From: Bacteroidota bacterium
GTDB lineage: Bacteria; Bacteroidota; Ignavibacteria; Kapaibacteriales; UBA961
Length of the DNA stretch: 43,837 nt
Direction of reading: 5' to 3'
Assembly: GCA_005788035.1 (NCBI GenBank)
Contig: SXZI01000047.1
Coordinates: forward strand, 1-43,837
The notes beneath the pieces were generated by a model, which was not told the DNA's origin, did not search any database, and saw only the letters and a program-made list of their open reading frames with translations. The translations under genes and the position numbers were made by a program. This document shows, piece after piece, positions 1 to 8,271 of this stretch; position 1 is the first letter of the stretch, and each line of letters begins with the position of its first letter.

Positions 1-104
1 CGACCCATCAGCTTATTGATATAGGCCCTTTGAGAAGGTATCAAAGCCATGAATTCAGGAGTGAATTCTTCCGGCAATGTGATATTGACCATATAACATT
101 TCAT
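1..104 (-). CDS. YCII / muconolactone-isomerase-like small protein (3' part off window)
   Basis: Only the first 34 or so codons are present; the reading frame is open to the left edge. The visible N-terminus runs MKCYMVNITLPEEFTPEF and then MALIPSQRAYINKLMGR. This resembles the start of small ferredoxin-fold proteins of the YCII/muconolactone delta-isomerase type, which are usually about 90 residues, but the family call rests on the N-terminus alone. An upstream ATG at 113 overlaps the stop codon of the aldehyde dehydrogenase gene. The ATG at 104 is preferred because AAGGAG lies 9 nt upstream, whereas it would directly abut the ATG at 113. The gene is therefore probably co-translated with the aldehyde dehydrogenase. 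Its substrate cannot be inferred. Confidence 0.55.
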   Translation of the reverse strand, partial: MKCYMVNITLPEEFTPEFMALIPSQRAYINKLMG

Positions 105-109
105 ATTCT

Positions 110-1513
110 TCATCTCCTTAGATATTGAGAATGGAAGACCATCATCTTTTCTCTTGAATATTCTCTGATTGAATGAGGAATTCCTCCCCAACCCAATCCT
201 GATTGATTGCGTCCACCAAAAGGCATCCAGTCCACTCGAAATGCCGTATGATCATTATGCATAACGGCACTAGCATTCAATGATGACATCACATTGAATG
301 CAATATCAGTATTCTTTGTAAATATTGATGCCTGAAATCCAAACGATGAAGAATTTATGGTGTTGATTGCTTCTTCCATGGTTGAATATGCATGCAAACA
401 CAAAACAGGACCGAATATTTCCGAAGTAGATACCTTTGCATTGATGGCCGGTTGTAATAACACTGTTGGCTCATGCATTGTTTCAGACAATATATTTCCT
501 CCTGAGACTATCTTTGCTCCTTGTTCAACGGCTTCCTGAATCCATGACTGAACTCTTTTCACTTCATTCGGATGAATAAGCGGACCACCCTCACTATCAT
601 GTTGAAGCGGATCTCCGATTTTGAATCGTTGAACATGTTCCTTCAATGCTAATGCCACTTCATCAAGGCATGCTTGATGCACATACAAATGCTGTGTACT
701 CACACATACTTGACCTGAATGATACATTGCACCCTTTACGATTTTTTGCACGAACTCTTCGATATGTACATCATTGGCAAGGATACTCGGCGCCATACCT
801 CCGTGCTCTAATGCACATCTCATTCCCGGGGCAAGCAAAGAACGTAATTTCCATCCTACTTCTGCTGAACCGATAAATGAAAGAAAAGCTATCCGTGAAT
901 CAGAAACTAGTTGTTGCGCCAAGGAAGATGTACAAATCAATGCTTGACACCATTCTTTAGGCAAACCGGCATTATAAAGCATATCTATGAATGTAAGGCA
1001 TGTTCTCGGGGTGGAACTCGCAGGCTTGATGATGATAGGCGTACCTGCTGCAATTGCCGGTACTACTTGATGAACAATCAAATTGAGAGGGTGATTAAAT
1101 GCACTAATTGCAAAAACCACTCCAATCGGTTCATGAATGGTCAATGCTATTTTGTGTTGCGAACCCTCAGTCAATCCCATTGGGATTTCTGTCCCATGCA
1201 TTGTACGCATGGTATCAATCGCACTTTTCACACCTTGTATCGCGCGCAGCACTTCCACCTTAGAATCAAGATAGGGTTTACCACCTTCTTTTGCAGCCAT
1301 GATGGTGAGTAATTCCACTGACTCTTCCATCATTGGGATTAGTCTTTCGAGTATTGCAATCCTTTCATGCATAGGAAGATGTAATTCTCGATTCTTGAAT
1401 AGAGTATATGCACGCTCCACCATGCGCTCAGCATCAATCTGATTATGCATCTGAACGCAATCAATCAATTCTCTTGTATATGGTGAAAACACCTGTAATT
1501 CATCTGCTTTCAT
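110..1513 (-). CDS. Aldehyde dehydrogenase family protein
   Basis: This is a full-length (467 aa) NAD(P)-dependent aldehyde dehydrogenase that oxidises an aldehyde to an acid through a cysteine thiohemiacetal. Visible elements are the Rossmann entry FNHPLN at residues 139-144, the cofactor lysine in IIIKPASS (K163), FIGS at 213-216, the general base E236 in ALEHGGMAP, and the catalytic cysteine C270 in GQVC. EIFGPVL and PFGGRNQSGLG follow near the C-terminus. The usual ELGG is EHGG here, a mild deviation that keeps the glutamate. The family includes lactaldehyde, phosphonoacetaldehyde and glyceraldehyde-3-phosphate dehydrogenases, and the substrate cannot be chosen from sequence. A TAATTTCG element 21 nt upstream (1534-1541, minus strand) may be its -7 box. 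The stop codon overlaps a possible ATG of the next gene. Confidence 0.88.
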   Translation of the reverse strand: MKADELQVFSPYTRELIDCVQMHNQIDAERMVERAYTLFKNRELHLPMHERIAILERLIPMMEESVELLTIMAAKEGGKPYLDSKVEVLRAIQGVKSAIDTMRTMHGTEIPMGLTEGSQHKIALTIHEPIGVVFAISAFNHPLNLIVHQVVPAIAAGTPIIIKPASSTPRTCLTFIDMLYNAGLPKEWCQALICTSSLAQQLVSDSRIAFLSFIGSAEVGWKLRSLLAPGMRCALEHGGMAPSILANDVHIEEFVQKIVKGAMYHSGQVCVSTQHLYVHQACLDEVALALKEHVQRFKIGDPLQHDSEGGPLIHPNEVKRVQSWIQEAVEQGAKIVSGGNILSETMHEPTVLLQPAINAKVSTSEIFGPVLCLHAYSTMEEAINTINSSSFGFQASIFTKNTDIAFNVMSSLNASAVMHNDHTAFRVDWMPFGGRNQSGLGWGGIPHSIREYSREKMMVFHSQYLRR

Positions 1514-1563
1514 ATGTTCACTTGTATTTCTTTCGAAATTACAAAACCTGTGAATGCTATCTT

Positions 1564-1617
1564 AAAAAAAGAATGGCGCATCGATTGCTCCACTTAAGAA
1601 CAATCAAAGCGCCATTC
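1564..1617 (-). terminator. Rho-independent terminator after the MarR-pirin-YceI operon
   Basis: Read on the minus strand, the arms GAATGGCGC and GCGCCATTC pair perfectly, with an inner GATTG/CAATC stem, and are followed directly by seven T residues. It lies just past the YceI stop and separates that operon from the aldehyde dehydrogenase gene. Confidence 0.85.
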
Positions 1618-1635
1618 GGCTATCAGGATAGGATA

Positions 1636-2220
1636 TTATTTTGTGATTTCGATATTCGCAACAAGATCAACCACATCTCCAACTACTGCGCCACCTTGAT
1701 CAAGCAACTTGCTCCAGGAAACACCATAGTCTTTACGGTTGATTTTACCTGTGATTTTGAAGCCTGCAACAGTTTGACCCCATGGGCTTTTTTGTGTGCC
1801 TCCAAATTTCACATCAAGTGTAACTGGTTTAGTAACTCCACGCATGGTGAAATCACCGGACAACTTATATGTGCCTTTCCCAGTCTTTTTCATAGACTTG
1901 CTTTTGAATGTGATATTCGGATGATTTGCTACATCAAAAAAGTCTGCACTGCGCAAATGTTCATCACGTTTTGCATCATCAGTGTTGATGGTTGTTGCTT
2001 TGATCGTTACATCGATGTTTGCATCTGAAAAATCATCTTTGTCAGAAGCGACGTTGACTGAAAAATCGCCGAATTTTCCATCAGCTTCAGATACGACCAT
2101 GTGGCTTACTGAAAACTTGATTGAAGAATGAGATCTGTCAAGATTCCATTTTGTGTTTTGCGCATTAGATGACAAAGCTCCAAATATGAGGATTGCCATC
2201 ATTGTAATAAAGGATTTCAT
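1636..2220 (-). CDS. YceI family periplasmic lipid-binding protein
   Basis: The protein is 194 aa, the usual length of YceI-family lipocalin-like beta-barrels, which bind isoprenoid-type lipids in the periplasm. Residues 1-21 form a signal peptide ending SSNAQ. The mature protein begins TKWNLDRSHSSIKFSVSHMV, the typical YceI opening, and later shows HLRSADFFDVANHPNITFKS and the segment GDFTMRGVTKPVTLDVKF. The start is backed by GGAGCAGGT immediately upstream. It is the last gene of a MarR-pirin-YceI operon and is followed by a strong terminator. In other bacteria yceI genes often respond to stress or pH, which fits the neighbouring regulator, but the ligand here is unknown. Confidence 0.93.
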   Translation of the reverse strand: MKSFITMMAILIFGALSSNAQNTKWNLDRSHSSIKFSVSHMVVSEADGKFGDFSVNVASDKDDFSDANIDVTIKATTINTDDAKRDEHLRSADFFDVANHPNITFKSKSMKKTGKGTYKLSGDFTMRGVTKPVTLDVKFGGTQKSPWGQTVAGFKITGKINRKDYGVSWSKLLDQGGAVVGDVVDLVANIEITK

Positions 2221-2265
2221 ACCTGCTCCAAAAAATGTGTGATAAGTGAAAAAGTGAAAAGTGAT

Positions 2266-2973
2266 TTATACTGGTACTTCTATGAGTAATATTTTGGAAT
2301 TAGATGCAATGTGAATCAACACGGATTCTTCATCTTGAATTCCCATTCCATCACGCCTTTGCAGTTCTTGTCCTGATATTGTAACCATACCTTCAATGAC
2401 AAAGACATACACTCCATGTTTCGTTGATGCCATATGATGCTTCACAATTTTTGATTCATCAAATTCCCCTAGGTAAAGACTTGCATCTTGGTTTATTCGC
2501 AATGCCTCAATGCTCGGATTATTCGAAACGATTGGACATAATTGATTCTTCAACTTGTCATGATCAAATCGCATTTGATCATAGCGAGGTTCGATATTCC
2601 GCTCTTTGGGGAATATCCAAAGTTGAAGAAAATTCACAAGCTCGGATTCGCTTGCATTGTATTCGGCATGCATGATGCCTGTTCCCGCACTCATGATTTG
2701 AACATCACTTGTCGAGATTATTCCTTCATTACCTGTAGAGTCTGTATGAGCAAGACTTCCTTTCAGTGGTATGGAGATGATTTCCATATTATCATGACCA
2801 TGTTTTCCAAAGCCTGCACCACCAATGACGATATCATCATTCAATACTCTCAACATCCCAAAATGCATTCTGCTTGAGTCATGATACATGCCGAAACTGA
2901 ATGTATGATAAGTGTCCAACCATCCATGATTGGCATGACCTCTAGTTTCAGATTTGTGAATCTGCATGCTCAC
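2266..2973 (-). CDS. Pirin family protein (bicupin)
   Basis: This is a pirin-family bicupin of 235 aa. Family members bind a mononuclear metal, and some, such as YhhW, act as quercetin dioxygenases; others are redox sensors. The metal-site residues are visible: H58 and H60 in GKHGHDNMEI, and H102 and E104 in GTGIMHAEYN (numbered from the GTG start). The N-terminal SETRGHANHGWLDTYHTFSF is the family signature. The GTG at 2973 overlaps the MarR stop (GTGA) and is preceded by GAGGGTGA at good spacing; the ATG at 2967 is the alternative. Overlap with marR indicates translational coupling, so the regulator probably controls this gene. Confidence 0.92.
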   Translation of the reverse strand: MSMQIHKSETRGHANHGWLDTYHTFSFGMYHDSSRMHFGMLRVLNDDIVIGGAGFGKHGHDNMEIISIPLKGSLAHTDSTGNEGIISTSDVQIMSAGTGIMHAEYNASESELVNFLQLWIFPKERNIEPRYDQMRFDHDKLKNQLCPIVSNNPSIEALRINQDASLYLGEFDESKIVKHHMASTKHGVYVFVIEGMVTISGQELQRRDGMGIQDEESVLIHIASNSKILLIEVPV

Positions 2974-3461
2974 TGATTATCACCCTCGGGTTTTATGTCA
3001 AGTGCGATAATTCTTTCACATAATTCCGAAAGCTCAACCAACTCTTTATTTGAATAGAGCTTATCCAGTTCAGTTGAAAATTCTTGCATTGGTTGATGCA
3101 ACTCATCTAATAATGCAATCCCATCCTCAGTGATTTTTGTCAATGACATACGTTTGTCTGTTTCACTCTGAATCCTTTCGGCTTTTCCATCAGTAACAAG
3201 TCCATCAATAAGTCTTGTCACGTCCGGAGCTTTCTCCAACATTCTTTCAATGATTTCTTTTCTGCAGTACCCATCTGGATGGCATCCCTTCAGTATACGA
3301 AGTATATTATATTGGGAATGTGTTAGGTTTTTTGATGCACAAACTTCAGATTGTTTGCGTTTAATAATGTCTGCTGCAACCAACATGCTCAACATTGCCT
3401 GTTGCGTTGCAGTTTGAAACTGCTTTTGTTTCAATCTATTATGAATTGTCGACTGTTTCAT
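2970..3461 (-). CDS. MarR family transcriptional regulator
   Basis: This is a 163-aa winged-helix repressor of the MarR type. The core is SQYNILRILKG (first helices), then RKEIIERMLEKAPDVTRLIDGLVTDGKAERIQSETDKRMSLTKITEDG, the recognition helix and the wing with the conserved D-x-R. Such proteins bind palindromes as dimers and release DNA on binding phenolics or after thiol oxidation. Cysteines occur in EVCAS and GYCRK, so redox sensing is conceivable but unproven. It is the first gene of the MarR-pirin-YceI operon. A near-perfect palindrome lies 13 nt upstream within the putative promoter, so autorepression is likely. If the -7 box there is right, transcription would start essentially at the ATG. 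Confidence 0.92.
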   Translation of the reverse strand: MKQSTIHNRLKQKQFQTATQQAMLSMLVAADIIKRKQSEVCASKNLTHSQYNILRILKGCHPDGYCRKEIIERMLEKAPDVTRLIDGLVTDGKAERIQSETDKRMSLTKITEDGIALLDELHQPMQEFSTELDKLYSNKELVELSELCERIIALDIKPEGDNQ

Positions 3462-3465
3462 GATT

Positions 3466-3497
3466 CAAATATACGTGTTTGAACATGTATGTTCCAA
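3466..3497 (-). promoter_or_regulatory. Bacteroidota-type promoter of the marR operon
   Basis: On the minus strand TTG (3497-3495) is followed after 21 nt by TATATTTG (3473-3466), matching the Bacteroidota consensus TTG-N19-21-TAnnTTTG. The expected start of transcription is about 3462, one base before the marR ATG, implying a leaderless transcript. The operator palindrome overlaps the whole spacer. Confidence 0.5.
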
Positions 3498-3501
3498 CAC
3501 G
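3474..3501. promoter_or_regulatory. MarR operator palindrome
   Basis: A 28-bp inverted repeat with arms CGTGTTTGAACAT and ATGTTCCAACACG around GT has a single mismatched pair. Each arm also contains a TGTT-NN-AACA box (3476-3485 and 3490-3499). It sits between the divergent marR and DUF1801 genes and covers the spacer of the putative marR promoter, the expected place for an autorepressor operator. Confidence 0.7.
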
Positions 3502-3546
3502 CAAATTATCTTTTGATTATTATGCCCTTTTTATGGAAATTCCACC

Positions 3547-4128
3547 ATGAAGAATTCCGTTGACATATATCTTGACACATTTTCGGGTAAAGCCAGGGAA
3601 AGACTCAATGAAATGCGCAGAATACTAATTGATGCATTGCCCCATGCAGAAGAGTGTATTTCTTATGGGATGCCGGCATATCGCATGTCGAAGGTTTTGG
3701 TTTACTTTGCGGGTAATAAGCATCATGTTGGTTTTTATCCTACATCTTCGGGAATAAGGAAATTCGAACATGAACTTGGGGAATGGAAGCATACCAAAGG
3801 AGCGATACAATTTCCCTATGATAAACAATTACCCAAAGGACTGATCAGGAAGATTGCAATCATGAGAAAACATGAAACAGAGAATCGATCAAAACAGAAA
3901 TGTGAGATAAAGAAAAATCATAAGAAAGCACTTTCATATGAACAAGCAATTGCAAAGATGGAATCGGAATTACGACATTCCGGACTTGCAAAGCCTGCTT
4001 TACGCGCACTGATTGATCTCGAAGTGCAGACGATCAAATCGCTTAAGAAAGCTGATATTCAAACGCTTGCGGGGAAACATGGTATTGGACCACATGCATT
4101 GAACATCATCAAGAAATTGATTGAATAG
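3547..4128 (+). CDS. DUF1801 protein with C-terminal helix-hairpin-helix (alpha-CTD-like) domain
   Basis: The first 105 or so residues follow the DUF1801/YdhG family: LDTFSGKARERLNEMRRILIDALPHAEE, SYGMPAYRM, LVYFAGNKHHVGFYPTSSGI and KGAIQFPYDKQLP. A basic linker leads to a C-terminal segment (about 140-193) with LAKPALRALIDLEVQTIKSL and KHGIGPHALNIIKKLIE. That segment resembles the helix-hairpin-helix module of the RNA polymerase alpha C-terminal domain and is often appended to this family. The biochemical role of the family is not established; iron-chaperone-like and nucleic-acid-binding roles have been suggested for relatives. It is divergent from marR and shares the operator region, so it may be in the same regulon. 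Its 3' end overlaps the convergent VOC gene by 20 bp. Confidence 0.85.
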   Translation: MKNSVDIYLDTFSGKARERLNEMRRILIDALPHAEECISYGMPAYRMSKVLVYFAGNKHHVGFYPTSSGIRKFEHELGEWKHTKGAIQFPYDKQLPKGLIRKIAIMRKHETENRSKQKCEIKKNHKKALSYEQAIAKMESELRHSGLAKPALRALIDLEVQTIKSLKKADIQTLAGKHGIGPHALNIIKKLIE

Positions 4129-4555
4129 CATAATTGACCATCCAATACACCCCGAACTTATCTTGCAGATGACCATAATATGCTCCCCAAAACATTTCTT
4201 GCATTGGTTGTAAAATCACACCTCCATCAGCAAGTCCATGAAATAGACGTTCAGCTTCTTCTTTTGTATCGGGTTCAAGATTGATATTCACATTATTTCC
4301 CTGCTTGAGAGAAAATCCCATTTCTTCAGGAGCATCTGTGCCCATGAGAATCAGACCTCCTGTAATCTCGATTTCCACATGAAGAATCATTCTCTTTACG
4401 GCTTCACTCATGTGTTGAGTTTTCTCATCTGGAATCATGTCTCCAAATCGAGAAATGCCATCATTTCCAAAATCACCACCGAATACGGATTTATAAAACA
4501 AGAATGCTTCTTCGGTATTTCCGGAGAAATTGAGATAAATGCTAGTTCTTGCCAT
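4109..4555 (-). CDS. VOC family protein, PhnB-like
   Basis: The protein is 148 aa from the preferred ATG at 4555, which has GGTGA six nt upstream; an in-frame upstream codon at 4585 lacks such support. It follows the PhnB/3-demethylubiquinone-methyltransferase-like VOC (glyoxalase-fold) family: MARTSIYLNFSGNTEEAFLFYKSVFGGDF, ILHVEIEITGGLILMGTDAPEEMGF, LEPDTKEEAERLFHGLADGG and the ending FWGAYYGHLQDKFGVYWMVNY. Family members bind diverse small molecules or metals and many are annotated only by fold, so no substrate is claimed. The 20-bp tail-to-tail overlap with the DUF1801 gene means the two transcripts are complementary at their ends. Confidence 0.88.
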   Translation of the reverse strand: MARTSIYLNFSGNTEEAFLFYKSVFGGDFGNDGISRFGDMIPDEKTQHMSEAVKRMILHVEIEITGGLILMGTDAPEEMGFSLKQGNNVNINLEPDTKEEAERLFHGLADGGVILQPMQEMFWGAYYGHLQDKFGVYWMVNYAIQSIS

Positions 4556-4655
4556 ATTTTCACCATGCGAAGAAACTAAAAACACAATGATTTTGATTTA
4601 TAGTAAGTGTGTAAAATATGCTAATTTCGTTATACATTAAATGGCCAACATATAG

Positions 4656-6053
4656 ATGATACATAGATTACTTTCTTCCTTCAAAAGCGGTCATGCACAA
4701 TCACCATTGCAGCATGATGCTTTGTTCAATACTCTTCGAGAAAAAGAGTATGCGAGATTGGACAAAGCAGGACATGTCTATTTGGATTATACAGGTGGCA
4801 ATCTATATGCAGAATCTCAATTGATGCAACATCAGGCAATGTTGCGTGAAAATGTTTTCGGCAATCCTCATTCGACAAATCCATCCTCGCAATTAGCAAC
4901 CAAGCTCACAGAGGAAGCCCGTGAAGAAGTATTGAAGTTTTTCAATGCTGAAGACTATTTCTGCATTTTCACACAAAATGCAACCGAAGCACTCCATATT
5001 GTTGGGGAATGTTATCCTTTTGGGGTAGATTCTCAGTTTGTACTACTTGCAGATAATCATAATTCAGTAAATGGAATACGGGAATATTGTCGTTCAAAAA
5101 ACGGAGCATTCACCTATGTTCAGACATATTATGAAGATCTGATGATTGATGAAGAAGCATTGCTTCGTGAGCTCGATGGTCATAAAGAGAAAAAGCACAA
5201 ACTTTTCGCTTTTCCCGGGCAATCGAATGTATCCGGCGTGAAGCATGATTTGTCATGGATACAAAAAGCACAAGAACGTGGATGGAATGTTCTTCTCGAT
5301 GCTGCCGCATTTGCTCCGACCAATAGACTGGACCTCAAAAAAGTTCAGCCGGATTTTGTGTCATTGTCATTTTATAAAATATTTGGATATCCAACAGGCA
5401 TCGGATGTTTACTCGTCAAAAAGACCTCATTTGATCTACTCAAAAAACCTTGGTTCGCCGGGGGTAATGTCACCATGGTTGCGGTGCTCTCTCCACATCA
5501 TTATCTACATGACAATCATGAACGATTTGAAAATGGTACAATCAATTATCTTGACATCCCGGCTGTGACGATTGGGTTGAGATATATCGAGTCCATTGGT
5601 CGTGAGAATATTTCAGAACGCATTCAATCATTGATGAAATACCTCTGCAATGAATTGCGAACGATGCATCATTCCACGGGCATGAAACAAGTCAATATGT
5701 ATGGTCCGGAAGATAGATCCAAAACCGGCGGAACGGTGATCATGACATTTCTGAACCCCGATGGATCCGCTGTTCCTTTTGAGATCGTAGAGCAGAAAGC
5801 AAATGAACACATGATATCACTTCGATCGGGATGCTTTTGCAATCCGGGAATTGATGAAATCTTCAATTGCGTCACGACTGAAGAATTGACTCGGTTTTTC
5901 AGCGGCAGAACCAAAGGCAATTATTCCGACATGTTCAATTTCTTGAAAAAGATGCGAGGGGCAGTGCGCATTTCAGTGGGGCTTGCCACCACCAAATCAG
6001 ACATAGATCGCTATGTGAGATTTGTTGGCAGTTTAAAAGATCAGCATATCTGA
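4656..6053 (+). CDS. Class V aminotransferase-fold PLP enzyme, molybdenum-cofactor-sulfurase-like
   Basis: This is a 465-aa PLP-dependent fold-type I enzyme of the class V (NifS/Csd) group. The schiff-base lysine is K241 in SLSFYKIFGYPTG. The cofactor region includes NATEALHIVGE (about 108-118) and LLDAAAFAPTNRLDL (213-227). The N-terminal VYLDYTGGNLYAESQL and GNPHSTNPSS, and the late SLRSGCFCNPGI carrying a candidate persulfide cysteine, match the N-terminal domain of MOCOS/ABA3 sulfurases better than IscS/SufS. No MOSC domain follows, so true Moco sulfuration is not proven; a different cysteine desulfurase-like role is possible. Transcription may begin from a TAATTTCG element at 4622-4629. 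Its stop is one base from the convergent dnaX stop. Confidence 0.82.
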   Translation: MIHRLLSSFKSGHAQSPLQHDALFNTLREKEYARLDKAGHVYLDYTGGNLYAESQLMQHQAMLRENVFGNPHSTNPSSQLATKLTEEAREEVLKFFNAEDYFCIFTQNATEALHIVGECYPFGVDSQFVLLADNHNSVNGIREYCRSKNGAFTYVQTYYEDLMIDEEALLRELDGHKEKKHKLFAFPGQSNVSGVKHDLSWIQKAQERGWNVLLDAAAFAPTNRLDLKKVQPDFVSLSFYKIFGYPTGIGCLLVKKTSFDLLKKPWFAGGNVTMVAVLSPHHYLHDNHERFENGTINYLDIPAVTIGLRYIESIGRENISERIQSLMKYLCNELRTMHHSTGMKQVNMYGPEDRSKTGGTVIMTFLNPDGSAVPFEIVEQKANEHMISLRSGCFCNPGIDEIFNCVTTEELTRFFSGRTKGNYSDMFNFLKKMRGAVRISVGLATTKSDIDRYVRFVGSLKDQHI

Positions 6054-6054
6054 T

Positions 6055-7794
6055 TCAACGTTTTGGTATTTCTCTTGCACCAAAATTCTTGACGAGTGTT
6101 TTTTCCACTTCACTCAAATCTTTTTCTTTCACAGTTGGTCTGGCTTGTTCAATTGCTTCCAATTGTGAAGGCATAGAACCTATGATGCCTAGTCCGCCAT
6201 TTTGGGCATGTGATTCTTGCGGTGCTATGGATTCAAAGATGGATTTTTTCATGCCCTGATTAACACCTTCATTGCCTATCACAAGTTGTACTTCTATTTC
6301 AATTCCATAAAATGACAGCAATGATGATTTTAGAGCTTCAGCATTTGTTTTCAATTGTTCAAATGTAAATGACAGTTCAGTATGAATGAACAGTGTATCA
6401 TTCTCGATTCTCGGCTCAACCGTATTCAAAGCAAATTGTAGAATTGATGATGTTGAATCGATGAATTCATCCCATCGATTAAGAATGTCAACAGTCAGTG
6501 ATGATTTTTTTGGGGGTTCAGGAGATATTGTGGATTGAGTACCCTCTTCTTTTTTCTCGAACACTTTTTGAGCGAATGCATTGATTATATCAGGAGTTTT
6601 TTTTTCAGGGGTACTTATTGGCTTTGGTTCAGAACCATGTTCACCCCTTAATGATTGCAATACTTCGGATATTTCAATGATTGAATCGAGCGAAGCCATT
6701 TGAGTGAGTGCAAGCTCCAGGCGTACACCCGGCTGTGCGGCAAACTTCAAGCCATGTTCGGTTGTGGTGACTATATGCATCAATCGCAACATTTCTGCTT
6801 GCGAGAACAATGTAGCTTCTTGCTCATAGCGCTGAAGATAAGACGCGCTACTTTCTATGAGAGAAGTAGAACCTGTTGCTTGTACCGACAAAATATTCCG
6901 AAAATGTTCAAGAAGTCCATTCAAACATTCTTGAATATCATACCCCTTCACAATCACCTCGCGAGCGATTGCAAACATTTCAGCGACATGTTTCTCACGA
7001 ATTGCTCGACTTATACGGAAAAAGAACTCCGTGTCTATCAAATGCAATGCATCGTGCACATCTGCTGCAATAATTGTATTTCCACAAAATGCTCGCACTT
7101 GATCAAAGATACTTTGTGAGTCGCGCATCGATCCATCTGCTTTGCGAGCAATTGCAATCAATGACTCTTCATCGATGGATATACCCTCCCCTTCAGCAAT
7201 CTTTTTCAATTGCCCAACGATGGTCTCGATTTCCATTCTGCGAAAATCAAATCGTTGACAACGTGAGAGGATGGTTGCAGGAACTTTATGAACTTCCGTC
7301 GTTGCAAAAATGAACATCAAATGCGGTGGAGGTTCTTCCAATGTTTTCAAAAGTGCATTGAATGCCGATGTCGACAACATGTGCACTTCATCAATGATAT
7401 ACAGTTTATACTTACCATGAACCGGCGGATAGCGGGAATTTTCACGTAGCTTTCTGATGTCTTCAACGCTATTGTTTGAGGCACCATCGATTTCAATAAC
7501 ATCGATTGAACGACCATCCATAATATCATTGCAAGAAGCACAGGAATTACATGGCTCTGCATCAGGACCCGGATTCAAACAATTCAATGCTTTTGCAACG
7601 ATGCGTGCCGAAGTTGTTTTTCCAACACCACGCGGACCGGTGAATAAATATGCATGATGCACTCTTCCGGTGAGCATTGCATTGCGCAATGTTGTGGCAA
7701 TATGATCCTGTCCGACAACTTCTTTGAATGTCAGGGGACGCCATTTTCTGGCTGTTACCACATAGTGTTCATTATGCTCATTGCCGGACATCAT
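6055..7794 (-). CDS. dnaX: DNA polymerase III subunit gamma/tau
   Basis: This is the clamp-loader ATPase subunit that loads the beta sliding clamp and organises the replicative polymerase. The Walker A motif GPRGVGKTTSARI lies near residue 55. It is followed by a zinc module with cysteines in CLNPGPDAEPCNSCASC, the Walker B DEVHMLS, FIFATTE and the sensor/arginine-finger region SRCQRFDFRRM. The N-terminal ARKWRPLTFKEVVGQDHI is diagnostic. The roughly 200 C-terminal residues are a variable tail with a short DnaX domain III-like part. The ATG at 7794 overlaps the TGA of the upstream paaB-like gene (TGATG), so the two are translationally coupled. The convergent PLP-enzyme gene ends one base away. 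Confidence 0.96.
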   Translation of the reverse strand: MMSGNEHNEHYVVTARKWRPLTFKEVVGQDHIATTLRNAMLTGRVHHAYLFTGPRGVGKTTSARIVAKALNCLNPGPDAEPCNSCASCNDIMDGRSIDVIEIDGASNNSVEDIRKLRENSRYPPVHGKYKLYIIDEVHMLSTSAFNALLKTLEEPPPHLMFIFATTEVHKVPATILSRCQRFDFRRMEIETIVGQLKKIAEGEGISIDEESLIAIARKADGSMRDSQSIFDQVRAFCGNTIIAADVHDALHLIDTEFFFRISRAIREKHVAEMFAIAREVIVKGYDIQECLNGLLEHFRNILSVQATGSTSLIESSASYLQRYEQEATLFSQAEMLRLMHIVTTTEHGLKFAAQPGVRLELALTQMASLDSIIEISEVLQSLRGEHGSEPKPISTPEKKTPDIINAFAQKVFEKKEEGTQSTISPEPPKKSSLTVDILNRWDEFIDSTSSILQFALNTVEPRIENDTLFIHTELSFTFEQLKTNAEALKSSLLSFYGIEIEVQLVIGNEGVNQGMKKSIFESIAPQESHAQNGGLGIIGSMPSQLEAIEQARPTVKEKDLSEVEKTLVKNFGAREIPKR

Positions 7795-8177
7795 CAACCT
7801 TGATTTTTTTTGAATGCTTCAACTTTGTCTCGAATTTTCGCATAAGCGGCAACTTCTCTGTATCCTTTTTCAGGAACAGTTTCAAAGAAATCTGCATCTG
7901 CTTGATCCAACACATGAATATGTGAAGTTTCTACAACCCAAATATTGAAGGTTTGCCCTCTTCGACCATATTGCTCTTTAGCATAAGACATGGCTATCTC
8001 AGGTGTTGGTGCATGTACAGATCCAACATGTGCATGATGTCCACCCGTTTTACTTTGAACAAACACTTCAAATGTTTGAAATTGATCCATCGGTTCCTTT
8101 GGATCAAATGGCTGTTCCTGATCTGCAGGAAGTTGTGCGCGAGTGATGCGCGGATCCAATGATGTGATAGTTGGCAT
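7794..8177 (-). CDS. PaaB-like protein (1,2-phenylacetyl-CoA epoxidase small-subunit family)
   Basis: The 127-aa product begins at the ATG at 8177. It carries the PaaB signature: FQTFEVFVQSKTGGHHAHVG, then SVHAPTPEIAMSYAKEQYGRR, NIWVV and a C-terminal FFETVPEKGYREVAAY. In the Paa pathway PaaB bridges the catalytic PaaAC core and is not itself an oxygenase. No PaaA, PaaC, PaaD or PaaE gene is present in this window, so this copy is either separated from its partners or has another role. It overlaps dnaX by one base (TGATG). Upstream is the divergent obg gene. The family assignment is firm; participation in phenylacetate degradation is only inferred from family membership. Confidence 0.85.
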   Translation of the reverse strand: MPTITSLDPRITRAQLPADQEQPFDPKEPMDQFQTFEVFVQSKTGGHHAHVGSVHAPTPEIAMSYAKEQYGRRGQTFNIWVVETSHIHVLDQADADFFETVPEKGYREVAAYAKIRDKVEAFKKNQG

Positions 8178-8271
8178 AATTCTCAAATCGATAATGGATG
8201 GAAAAACTCCCTTCCTATATGCAATTTACGATTTTCGATGCAGTTGTGGAGGGGATGCAGTGGGAATACCG

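Noticed and set aside
911-1312. Plus-strand cysteine-rich open frame of 133 codons
   Set aside because: It is fully antisense to the catalytic core of the aldehyde dehydrogenase; its cysteines are a by-product of the opposite reading frame.
1408-2028. Plus-strand open frame of 206 codons
   Set aside because: It lies antisense to the YceI gene and the aldehyde dehydrogenase start, has no recognisable protein features and crosses a strong minus-strand terminator.
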